From positions 1 through 19,808 of the forward strand of contig CAZXSK010000070.1 in NCBI GenBank assembly GCA_964642855.1: a DNA stretch of 19,808 nucleotides, read 5' to 3'. This DNA comes from CAZXSK01 sp964642855 (lineage in GTDB: Bacteria; Planctomycetota; Phycisphaerae; SM23-33). The notes under the pieces are model-generated. The model had not been told where the DNA came from and ran no database searches. It was given only the letters and a program-made list of their open reading frames with translations. Of the stretch, positions 8,809 to 16,375 are shown one piece after another. Numbering within the stretch: the first letter of the stretch is position 1; each line of letters opens with the position of its first letter. The translations under genes were made by a program, and so were the position numbers.

Positions 8809-9213
8809 ATGAGCGAGCCGACCAAGAAGCACCTTCATCTGGAGAATCCCAACGCAGCCTTCGACGCCCTCCAGGGCCTGCAGGCGCAGGCGACGATGGA
8901 CCTTGTGAAGATGCGTGCCCACGAGCGCAAAGCCGTCAAAATGACGGTCACTCTTCGACCGGCCAACCCGGTCGAGGCGATGACCTTCGAGCTGATCGGG
9001 GTAACCGGAGACCTGTCGGAAGGTGGATGCCAGGCGATGTTCCCGGTACCCCCGCAGGTCGGCGAAGTCTATCGCCTGCGTTTCGGCGGCGAGGGCAGGA
9101 ATCTCTCGGAGGTGTTTGGCCGCTGTCTGCGGAGCCGCCTGGTGGACGAAGAGTCGTTCGAGACGGGGTTCCGGTTCTTTCAGCCGCTGGATCTCTCGCC
9201 GCTGGCCCGGTAG
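8809..9213 (+). CDS. PilZ-domain protein, probable c-di-GMP receptor
   Basis: A 134-residue soluble protein. A short helical lead (about 1-35) is followed by one PilZ domain. Both signature elements for c-di-GMP binding are present: RxxxR as R36-AHE-R40 and D/NxSxxG as D68-L-S70-EG-G73. The remaining strands (VYRLRF, GRCLRSR and ETGFRFF) fit the PilZ beta-barrel. There is no second domain, so it likely acts by binding a partner when c-di-GMP rises. The ATG at 8809 has AAGGA 8 bases upstream; in-frame extension upstream is repeat-like, non-conserved sequence. It is convergent with the GGDEF/HD-GYP gene, whose stop lies 62 bases away, suggesting a local signalling module. The output target is unknown. 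Confidence 0.88.
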   Translation: MSEPTKKHLHLENPNAAFDALQGLQAQATMDLVKMRAHERKAVKMTVTLRPANPVEAMTFELIGVTGDLSEGGCQAMFPVPPQVGEVYRLRFGGEGRNLSEVFGRCLRSRLVDEESFETGFRFFQPLDLSPLAR

Positions 9214-9220
9214 CATCCGT

Positions 9221-9240
9221 CGCCGACCCACCGGTCGGCG
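9221..9240. terminator. Hairpin after the PilZ gene
   Basis: CGCCGACC and GGTCGGCG pair perfectly (8 bp) around loop CACC, 7 bases past the PilZ stop. Its right arm is shared with the longer hairpin 9234-9271, so the two cannot form together. No T-run follows. Confidence 0.45.
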
Positions 9241-9271
9241 CGGGCACCAGGGCAGGGGTACCCGCGCCGAC
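9234..9271. terminator. Bidirectional hairpin between PilZ and GGDEF/HD-GYP genes
   Basis: Arms 9234-9247 and 9258-9271 pair over 14 bases with one mismatch around a 10-base loop. It ends 4 bases before the stop of the minus-strand gene (9276) and follows the PilZ stop, which suits a shared terminator or 3'-end protecting stem. It competes with hairpin 9221-9240. Confidence 0.5.
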
Positions 9272-9275
9272 ACCG

Positions 9276-11762
9276 TCATTGCAGCGCGTGTTCGGGCTGG
9301 CGGGCAGGGCCGTTGCCCGCCGAATTCTGGGGCTTCTCAGGTTGCGGCTCTTCATTGCCTGCGTCTTCCCGGGCCTGCCTGCAGAGGTTCAGCAGGTCGG
9401 TCGTCAGTTGCACGACGCGCAGCAGTTCCACGTCGGAACTCTGTGCGGCGCGGTTGAGCTCGGCGGCACGCTGGGCGATACGGGGAAGGTTCTGCTTGGT
9501 CGCCACCGCGGCCAATCGCCCGGCCGTGCTTGACACTTCGGCCAGGTCCTGGGCGTCCAGCGCGTCGGCGATCTGGTCGATCTCCCGGCCGATTTCCAGC
9601 AGCACGCCACCGGTGACGCCTTCGGCCTTTGTCCGCCGGCTGTGGTCGCGCCCTTCCATGCACTCGATGAAGCGCTCGACGAGATCGGGGTCGAACTGCG
9701 TTCCGGCGCAGCGTCGCAGCTCCTGGTAGGCTTCCTCGTAGGGCATGGCCCGTCGGTAGGGTCGGTCGGAGACCATCGCGCTGAACGCGTCGGCGATCGA
9801 CAGGATGCGTGCGGGAACGGGGATATCCTCTCCGGTAGGCAGGCCCGGTTCGTTGGGGTTTCCGCCATACCAGGCGTGGTGGCTTCGGACGATCCGCGCG
9901 AGCGAGTCGCTGTCGAAGGCCGAGGCGATGATTTCCACGCCCATGCGGTCGTGGCCTCGCATGACCTCCCATTCCTCGTCGGTGAGTTTGCCCGGTTTCA
10001 GCAGGATCGCGTCGGGCACGCCGAGCTTGCCGATGTCATGCAGCCGGCCTGCGGTTTCCAGCACGAAACAGTCGCTGGGGCTCATAATGCCTTGGGCGCA
10101 GGCGACGGCGAACTCGGCGACCTGGTTGGAGTGTTCGGCCGTGGTGATATCCCGGTGCGCCAAGGCGCTCATCAGGGCTTCCACGGCGTGGACGGGGATC
10201 CCCGTGGCCGATGAGCCCGACGAGGCGACATCGTCTTCCTGCTCGGGGGTGACTGTGACGCCCTCGAGATCTTCGGCCGAGACGCGGTCCCAGCGGACGA
10301 CCTGGTTGCGGCCGTTGCGCTTGGCGACGTAGAGGCACTTGTCGGCGCGGTTAAGCATTTCCTGGGGGTTCTCGACGTCTTCGGTCATCGACGAGACACC
10401 CATGCTGGCTGTCACGTGCACGCCCGAGAAGTCATGGTTTGCGATGTGCCTTCGGAACCGTTCGGCCGCTTCGGTGGCCGATTCGGGGTCGGAGTAGGGC
10501 AGCAGGAGGCAGAACTCCTCGCCGCCATACCGGCAGAGCAGGTCGCTCTGGCGGATGTTCTTCTGCAGGACGGCGGCGACCTTCTGGAGCACCACGTCGC
10601 CGAGGGCGTGTCCGTAGGTGTCATTGATCTTCTTGAAGTGGTCGACGTCGACCATCACGCAGGCAAAGCTCTTGCCGTAGCGTTTGGCGGCGTCCCACTC
10701 GACCTCGAATCGCTCGAAGAACGACCGGCGGTTCATGCAGCCGGTGAGGGGATCGTGCTTGGCGAGGAACTGCAGGTGCTCGTTCTGCTGGGCGACCTCG
10801 TCGCGCGAGTTCTTGAGCATCGAGAGCATATTGCGCAGCTGCTGGTTTTTCTCTTCGATTTCGGTGACATCGTCGAAGGTTGCCAGCACGCCACGGTTCC
10901 GGCCATCTTCGCCGGTGATCGGGGCTGCGTTGACCGAGAACACGCACCGCTTGCCGTCGGAGTCGACCATGCTCAGCTGGGCGCCGGTCTGGGGCTGTCC
11001 GCGCAACGCGGCCAGCGACCAGGGCATGGCCTCGGAGGCGGCGGCGTCATCGGAGATGATGTCCCAGTCCATGTCGGAGGGTCTCTTGCCGATCAGCGAT
11101 TCGGGCGTCCTGCCGACGTGTTCTGCGAAGGACTCGTTGGCCAGGACGATACGCTGTTCCTGGTCGACGATGATCAGGCCTTCGGCGAGGATGTCGAACG
11201 CCGAGCGGACCCGCTCGGGAACGGCCGAGGATGGGTTGAGGTATTCGAGGGTCCGCTTCATCAGCAGGAGGTAGCCGACGAACCCGCCCAGTCCGATCAC
11301 GAGGATCAGTTTGACGAAGGGCCCGGTGAACTGCCCGAACATGCCCTCTTCCGGGGCGGGGACGTACTGAAGTTCGAAGTTCGCCCAGGGCTGGTCGTCT
11401 TTCATCAGCGGGACGCGGGCGAAGAGGGTGTCGCGGTCCTGCTCGGAGATCGCCCACCAGTCTTCGGGGTGGTTGCCCGCCATGGCCAAGGGCGTGCCAT
11501 TGACGCCCCGCACACCCGCGGACACGATGTTGTCGTTGCGCTGGACCGCGACGCGCAGGATCGTCCGCAGCGAGGCGATGTCGTTCTTCTGGGCGGCGAC
11601 CGAACACTGGACGGCTACCAGCTCGCAGAAGCGGTTTCGGTTCTCCCGCACCATGGCTGCCCGGTCGGGAAGCAGGCCGAGGTACTGGGTCGCCAGCAGG
11701 ACGCTGACGGTCACCAGCATCAGCCCGAGGCTGATCTTCATTGCAGCGGATACACGGAACAT
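9276..11762 (-). CDS. Membrane PAS-GGDEF-HD-GYP protein, probable c-di-GMP synthase/phosphodiesterase
   Basis: An 828-residue protein. TM1 is about 9-27, followed by a small extracytoplasmic domain (about 30-148), TM2 about 150-168, PAS about 185-300 and a linker helix about 303-333. The GGDEF domain is about 335-490 with the active signature GGEEF (413-417) and an intact inhibitory site RQSD (404-407) five residues before it. The HD-GYP domain is about 520-705: H544, H575-D576 in LHDIGKLGVPD, H604, H628-H629 and D658 preserve the metal ligands, but the GYP triplet is replaced by GGNP. The C-terminal helical segment (about 718-800) looks like an Hpt fold without the phospho-His. The protein may both make and degrade c-di-GMP. 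AAGGG lies 8 bases before the ATG. It follows the giant surface-protein gene by 63 bases on the same strand and converges on the PilZ gene. Confidence 0.93.
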   Translation of the reverse strand: MFRVSAAMKISLGLMLVTVSVLLATQYLGLLPDRAAMVRENRNRFCELVAVQCSVAAQKNDIASLRTILRVAVQRNDNIVSAGVRGVNGTPLAMAGNHPEDWWAISEQDRDTLFARVPLMKDDQPWANFELQYVPAPEEGMFGQFTGPFVKLILVIGLGGFVGYLLLMKRTLEYLNPSSAVPERVRSAFDILAEGLIIVDQEQRIVLANESFAEHVGRTPESLIGKRPSDMDWDIISDDAAASEAMPWSLAALRGQPQTGAQLSMVDSDGKRCVFSVNAAPITGEDGRNRGVLATFDDVTEIEEKNQQLRNMLSMLKNSRDEVAQQNEHLQFLAKHDPLTGCMNRRSFFERFEVEWDAAKRYGKSFACVMVDVDHFKKINDTYGHALGDVVLQKVAAVLQKNIRQSDLLCRYGGEEFCLLLPYSDPESATEAAERFRRHIANHDFSGVHVTASMGVSSMTEDVENPQEMLNRADKCLYVAKRNGRNQVVRWDRVSAEDLEGVTVTPEQEDDVASSGSSATGIPVHAVEALMSALAHRDITTAEHSNQVAEFAVACAQGIMSPSDCFVLETAGRLHDIGKLGVPDAILLKPGKLTDEEWEVMRGHDRMGVEIIASAFDSDSLARIVRSHHAWYGGNPNEPGLPTGEDIPVPARILSIADAFSAMVSDRPYRRAMPYEEAYQELRRCAGTQFDPDLVERFIECMEGRDHSRRTKAEGVTGGVLLEIGREIDQIADALDAQDLAEVSSTAGRLAAVATKQNLPRIAQRAAELNRAAQSSDVELLRVVQLTTDLLNLCRQAREDAGNEEPQPEKPQNSAGNGPARQPEHALQ

Positions 11763-11778
11763 GGTTCTGCCCTTTCTG

Positions 11779-11803
11779 ACCGGGCGCTACACGCCGCGCC
11801 CGT
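11779..11803 (-). terminator. Weak hairpin after the surface-protein gene
   Basis: GGGCGC (11782-11787) and GCGCCC (11796-11801) pair perfectly, with a few imperfect outer pairs, in the 63-base gap between the surface-protein stop and the GGDEF/HD-GYP start. It could attenuate read-through or be only an mRNA processing stem. No T-run is evident. Confidence 0.25.
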
Positions 11804-11825
11804 CAACCACGATTCATCACACGCG

Positions 11826-14800
11826 CTACTTCCAGAGGAAGTTGAGCTCTTCCTCGGAGTCGGTCTCAGCCGACGATCTGCCCGCCTTGGAGAACCAGCG
11901 CTTGCGCTGCTTCTTCATGGCCTTGGCCTTGTCGGCGAGGTCCAGGATGGGTACCGGGTCATACTTGCACCACAAGGGGACCGAGGTAAGCATGCTGGCC
12001 ATCAGCGATCCGCCGTTGGTGCACCACAGCAGGTAGCTGGCCGAGACCATCACCGTGACCCCCGCGGTGGTACCCACGGCGATCTTCGCCTCGACGTGCG
12101 ATTCCTGTCCCTGCTGGTTGGCCTGGTCCTGAAGCCGGTCGAGGCTCTTGAGGATGTTCGAGGCCTGGAGCTGTTCCCACTGGCGTGCGGACTCCAGTTC
12201 GAAGGCCCGATCGTACCTGGCGACTGCGGCTTCGGGGTTCATCGTCCGGGCGGCTTGCGGAACACGCTGGGCCTGACCCGCGGCGGCTCCGCCTGTCGAC
12301 GCCGTTACGGCCTTGGCGTCGTGCACCTCGCCGAGATCGCCGGAATGACGATCGAACTCAGCCTGCTGGCCGGAATCGTCGTTGGACTCGTTCCGGGAGC
12401 GACCCTTGTCACTGTCATCGCGCGAGGCGACGGCCTGTTCAGCCTCGGACTCCTGTCCGCCCTGGTCGTCGGCGTTGCCTTCGCCTGCTTCTTCGCCTGC
12501 ATCGGCGAGGTCCTCTTCGCTGAGTTCATCGCCGAGGTCGTCGCCGAAGTCGTCTTCGCCGCCGGCCAGGTCTTCCCCACCGGCGTCGCTTCCGGATCCG
12601 TCGCCGTCGAGTTCATCGCCGCCGGTCTCGGGCGATTGCTGTCCCGGGTCCCCGAGATCGGGATCCGACGGGGAGTCGGGGATGATCGGATCGGGCATCG
12701 AGGGCGTGGACGGCTGGGTGTAGTCTTCGCCTCCCAGGTCGCCGCCGATCTCTCCGCCAAAGTCGCTGCCGCCATCGTCGCCGCTGTCGAAGCCGGTCCC
12801 CGGGTCGGGTTCGGGGACGATCGGATCGGTCTGGGAATCCGGTTCCGGCTCAAGCGGGGGCGGGTCTTCCGGGGCGGCCTGAACACTCACACTGACGGTC
12901 TGCGTATCGGACCCGCCCCGGCCGTCGGTAACCGTATACGTGAACGTGTCCGTACCACTCCATCCCGTGGAGGCGGTGTAGATGATCTGTCCGCCGCTGA
13001 GAGACACCGAACCGTGCGACGCGTTCGTGAAGCCCTGGATGCTCAACGTCTCACCGGAGGTGTCGCTGTCATTGGACGCGACGTCGATCGTTACGCTCTG
13101 GCCTTCCGTTACAGAAGCCGTGTCGCTCAAAGCATGGGGGAACAGGTTGCCGACCAGGCCCATCTCGTGAATATTCACCCTCGAACCCAGGCCGGGATTG
13201 CTGGACCCCTCCTTGGTCAGATACAGCCGGAAGGACGTACCGGCCTCGGCGCCGAGGGATGAGAGGTCAAAGGTGTAGAGCGAGAGGCGATTCCCCCCTT
13301 CATCTACCAGGATCGAGTCCACATTCCCCGCGAATCCGTCCTGACTGGTTCGGAGATGGATCGTTCCACCCCGTCCCACGGCTGCGTTCTCAATCCACAG
13401 GCTCATCTGTTGATAGCCCAGGTTCAGGCCTGCATCGGACGATACCGTGAACTCGAAGTAGGACGACTCGTTCAGTGTCGCTTCACCCGAGTCCCAGTAC
13501 AGAGCGCCGGGTTCGGTAACGTTGAAATCTGCATTGACGGACGTTCCGGCCAACTCGCTTACGGTCAGTTCGGTCAGGCCGCCGGTGGCCGAACCGTCCG
13601 CTTGGAAGTCGAACTCCGCCAGCGAGTCTTCCACGCTGACGTTCTGGACGATGGTCAGGGTCTCGCTCCCGTTGTCCTCGCGCACCTCGATCGTGTACGA
13701 GTCATCCGTGTGATCGCCGCCGGCGTGGACGTATGACACCATGCCATCGTTCAACTGATCGCCGGTGAACGAATCCCCCACCTCCAGGGCAACTCCACCC
13801 ACCCAGAGCGTGCCGTGCGACGGGCCGGCAGTGACGTGGTAGGTCAGGGAGCTGTTGTCGTCCCGCGCGAGCAACTGGGTGTCGCTGATGAACTGGCTGC
13901 CGCCAAAGGCGACGTAAACGGTCTCGTTGTTGACCAGGGTTGGGGTGTCGATCGCGTCGGTGATGTCGATGGTCACCGTGGCGTCGTCGGTCAGGCCATC
14001 GTTGTCGGTGACCCGTACCGTGAGGCTGTACTGCGTAGTGGATTCGTAGTCCAGGTTGCTATCGTCTGCGATGGTGATTTCGCCGGTGCTTGTGTCGATG
14101 TCGAACACGCCGTCGTCGTTGCCGGCGGTGATCGCAAACGTGACACTGTCGCCCGGGTCGCCGTCTGCACCCGAGACGGTGCCCACGCTCGTGCCGTTGG
14201 CGGCTGTTTCGTCGACGGCGAAGGTATCACCATGTACGGTCGGGGCGTTGTTGGGCGGCGTGCCGCCGACGAATCCGGTGATGTTCAGGTCGTCGACGTA
14301 CTGTCCGCCCGCGGTGTTGGCACGCATCGCGAAGGTGTCCACCGGATACGCCGACAGGTCGATCGACGTGTTGATGTCCGCCTCCACCAGCTCGCCGTCC
14401 CAGTAGAAGTCCCAGGTGCTGGCAGCGCCGGCGTTGTCGAGCACGAGCTTGCAGCTGTGCTCGCCCGTGCCGTATACGATTCCGGTGTTGATCCACGAAT
14501 CGCCCCGCAGCCAGACGTTGCCGTCGTCGTTGAGGATGATCCGCATCGCGAAGTCACCCCAGCCCGGACTGGCGTCGAGATTCATCAGCCCGAGAACCTG
14601 GTTGACGTTGGCGTCGGTCGCCTGCCAGTTCCAGGTGATCTCGTAGTAGTCCATGCCTGTAGCCACGTCGCGGTGCAGGCCGGCGGTATCATCGTGGGTC
14701 AGCTCCAGCACCTGATCGCTCCCCAGGTCGGTAACGCCCAGGTAGTCGCTGCCCGTGTACCCGCCCCCGGAGTTCCATTGAGACTCGCGGGTCCACCCGT

Positions 14801-15986
14801 CGACGCCGTCGACCCCGCCGGTGGAGTAGTCCTCGAAATCCATGGACTCTGCGGCGGTGAATTCGCCGTCGACGTAGCTGATTGCGTGGGGGTTGTCGAA
14901 CGTCCCGCTGTAGATCGTCGGGATGATCTCTTCCAGGTGGAACGAACCCGTCACCTGGTCGGCGGTCAGGGACGCGCCTGCACCCATGGAACTGACGGTT
15001 GCCCAGTCCAGGTCGCCGGTGATGCTGATGCTCCCGTTGACCGTCGCGGTCAGCAGCGTACCCACGTCGGCGTCGACCGCCAGGTCGCTGTTGAGCGTGG
15101 CGTTGAAGTCCAACTGCCCGATGGCGACGTTGGATGTGATCGAACCGGCATCTCCGTCGAGGGACAGGTTGCTGAAGTTCAGATCGGCTGTCCCGTCGTC
15201 ATCGGAGATGCTGATCGCCGTCGTGCCGTCGGTTCCGCTGGTGCCCAGGATCTGCAGCGTGTCGGTGGTGTCGTCGTAGTCGAAGTTGATCGTGCCCGCG
15301 CCGGAGACGCTCAGCGTGAAGGTCTGGCTGTCGGCGACGAAGGTCTGCGTGCCCGTGAATGCGGCGTCCGAATAGTCGGCCAGCGAATGGGCATACCCGT
15401 CCAGGGCGGCGTAATCGAGCGGGGCGTCGACGCCTTCCTCAGCCAGTTCGGCTTCGCTGCCGGTCGATGCGGCTTCGAGATCCCAGTCTCCGCCCGCGCC
15501 GGTCACGTCGTCGGAGGCGAAGACATCGGCGCCGGTTGCCCCGGCGAGGGCATCGAGCAGTTCCAGCCCGTCGGTCCCGGAGGCGACGTTGCAGGCAAAC
15601 AGGTTCAGGTCGGCGTCGTCGTCCAGCACATTGGCAAGGTCTCGCCACGCCTGGTCGTCCCCGTTCAGGGATTCGGCGTCGACGGTGTCCGAGCCAAGCG
15701 AGAACGCCCCCTCCGAGCCGTGGGAGAAAATCGAGATCGTGTCGATTTCCACGTCTTCGGCCTGCGCCCACTGGGTGACGTCTTCCAGAACGTCGGCTGC
15801 GGTCTGGGTAGCGCTGTCGTAGACGAGAAGGTGATCTGCCTCCGCGACCGCGGCGGCAAGCTGCTCCTGGTCGGCCAGGGAACTGTCCAGCAAGACGACG
15901 TCCCAGCTCACCGAAAACAGCTGCCGTGCTTCGAGCGTCTCCATGCGGTTGGAGGACGCCGAGGTTTGCTCAGCCCAACGAATCAC
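11826..15986 (-). CDS. Giant LEPR-XLL / DUF4347 / cadherin-like surface protein
   Basis: 1386 residues. The N-terminus carries the planctomycete LEPR-XLL-type motif METLEARQLFS (15-25). DUF4347 covers about 27-172 with FSHG (87-90) and ACNV (131-134), ending GGDWDLEAASTG. A beta-rich region follows (about 205-350), then a LamG-like jelly-roll domain (about 380-572), a cadherin repeat (about 580-677; GVFDIDTSTGEI, LTVRVTDNDG), an NG2/CSPG-like repeat (about 685-785), a second beta-sandwich (about 800-948) and a VCBS/Ig-like repeat (about 950-1035; SNDSD, GTDTFTYTVTDG). A Pro/Asp/Gly-rich acidic linker (about 1040-1225) leads to a helical segment (about 1250-1300) and a terminal hydrophobic hairpin (about 1302-1348) containing NGGSLMASMLTSVPLW and DPVPIL, then a basic tail. 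It is probably exported and anchored at its C-terminus, with adhesive domains outside. The GTG at 15986 has AAGGAG 8 bases upstream; the longer in-frame ATG at 16238 has no LEPR-family sequence. Confidence 0.88.
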   Translation of the reverse strand: MIRWAEQTSASSNRMETLEARQLFSVSWDVVLLDSSLADQEQLAAAVAEADHLLVYDSATQTAADVLEDVTQWAQAEDVEIDTISIFSHGSEGAFSLGSDTVDAESLNGDDQAWRDLANVLDDDADLNLFACNVASGTDGLELLDALAGATGADVFASDDVTGAGGDWDLEAASTGSEAELAEEGVDAPLDYAALDGYAHSLADYSDAAFTGTQTFVADSQTFTLSVSGAGTINFDYDDTTDTLQILGTSGTDGTTAISISDDDGTADLNFSNLSLDGDAGSITSNVAIGQLDFNATLNSDLAVDADVGTLLTATVNGSISITGDLDWATVSSMGAGASLTADQVTGSFHLEEIIPTIYSGTFDNPHAISYVDGEFTAAESMDFEDYSTGGVDGVDGWTRESQWNSGGGYTGSDYLGVTDLGSDQVLELTHDDTAGLHRDVATGMDYYEITWNWQATDANVNQVLGLMNLDASPGWGDFAMRIILNDDGNVWLRGDSWINTGIVYGTGEHSCKLVLDNAGAASTWDFYWDGELVEADINTSIDLSAYPVDTFAMRANTAGGQYVDDLNITGFVGGTPPNNAPTVHGDTFAVDETAANGTSVGTVSGADGDPGDSVTFAITAGNDDGVFDIDTSTGEITIADDSNLDYESTTQYSLTVRVTDNDGLTDDATVTIDITDAIDTPTLVNNETVYVAFGGSQFISDTQLLARDDNSSLTYHVTAGPSHGTLWVGGVALEVGDSFTGDQLNDGMVSYVHAGGDHTDDSYTIEVREDNGSETLTIVQNVSVEDSLAEFDFQADGSATGGLTELTVSELAGTSVNADFNVTEPGALYWDSGEATLNESSYFEFTVSSDAGLNLGYQQMSLWIENAAVGRGGTIHLRTSQDGFAGNVDSILVDEGGNRLSLYTFDLSSLGAEAGTSFRLYLTKEGSSNPGLGSRVNIHEMGLVGNLFPHALSDTASVTEGQSVTIDVASNDSDTSGETLSIQGFTNASHGSVSLSGGQIIYTASTGWSGTDTFTYTVTDGRGGSDTQTVSVSVQAAPEDPPPLEPEPDSQTDPIVPEPDPGTGFDSGDDGGSDFGGEIGGDLGGEDYTQPSTPSMPDPIIPDSPSDPDLGDPGQQSPETGGDELDGDGSGSDAGGEDLAGGEDDFGDDLGDELSEEDLADAGEEAGEGNADDQGGQESEAEQAVASRDDSDKGRSRNESNDDSGQQAEFDRHSGDLGEVHDAKAVTASTGGAAAGQAQRVPQAARTMNPEAAVARYDRAFELESARQWEQLQASNILKSLDRLQDQANQQGQESHVEAKIAVGTTAGVTVMVSASYLLWCTNGGSLMASMLTSVPLWCKYDPVPILDLADKAKAMKKQRKRWFSKAGRSSAETDSEEELNFLWK

Positions 15987-16171
15987 GCTGCTCTCCTTTT
16001 GCACCCACCCGGACACGCTTCCGGGTCTGCAATCTGCCCTTGTCCCCTTCTCCGGTGCCCTGACCCGTGAGCCATTCGCCTTGCGGCGCCCATGGCTGCT
16101 GTGGGCATGCGGGACCGGTGGTGATGCCCTGTCACCCGGGCCTGTCGGCCTCGACGGGAAAGCTACGATCC

Positions 16172-16203
16172 TTCCGGTGCCTAAGGCAAATCCGGCACCG
16201 GAA
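16172..16203. repeat. Perfect 10-bp inverted repeat
   Basis: TTCCGGTGCC (16172-16181) and GGCACCGGAA (16194-16203) are exact reverse complements around the 12-base spacer TAAGGCAAATCC. No T-run follows on plus. It lies 186 bases upstream of the surface-protein start and 173 bases upstream of the ASCH start. It could be an operator, a leader hairpin or a remnant repeat. Confidence 0.5.
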
Positions 16204-16318
16204 TTATGCGAAAAGATCGCCAGCCCATGCGGAGGCAAGGCGTTACGCGCGAATCGGCATCGATTTTCGGAGAAGAACAGCCGGTTGGCAGGTGCCCCGC
16301 TGCATGGTACGATTCCGT

Positions 16319-16346
16319 TTGTTTCGAGTCGCCCGAGTATTACGAT
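16319..16346 (+). promoter_or_regulatory. Possible sigma-70-like promoter for the ASCH gene
   Basis: TTGTTT (16319-16324) and TACGAT (16341-16346) are separated by 16 bases, inside a locally AT-richer stretch. A transcript starting near 16353 would begin about 23 bases before the GTG at 16376, which favours that start over the ATG at 16304. The matches to consensus are partial. Confidence 0.25.
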
Positions 16347-16375
16347 TTTCAGAAATTCTCAGCCTGGGCAGCGAC

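Larger units (their letters stand above)
15987..16375. other. Divergent intergenic region between surface-protein and ASCH genes
   Basis: No gene is supported here, although in-frame extensions of both flanking genes reach into it. It should hold the surface-protein promoter on minus (ribosome-binding sequence AAGGAG just before 15986) and the ASCH promoter on plus. The main structures are a perfect inverted repeat at 16172-16203 and a GCCCA/TGGGC stem near 16088-16106. The right part (about 16200-16360) is noticeably richer in A and T than its surroundings. Confidence 0.55.

Noticed and set aside
10416..13262. 948-codon plus-strand frame opposite the GGDEF/HD-GYP and surface-protein genes
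   Set aside because: It crosses two real minus-strand genes and their junction; the product is compositionally biased and repetitive because the opposite strand encodes acidic repeats.
13815..16070. 751-codon plus-strand frame opposite the surface protein
   Set aside because: Antisense shadow with Val/Gly/Asp-rich composition and no recognisable domain.
15987..16238. 84-residue N-terminal extension of the giant surface protein from the ATG at 16238
   Set aside because: A strong ribosome-binding sequence immediately precedes the GTG at 15986, and the LEPR-XLL motif is normally close to the N-terminus.
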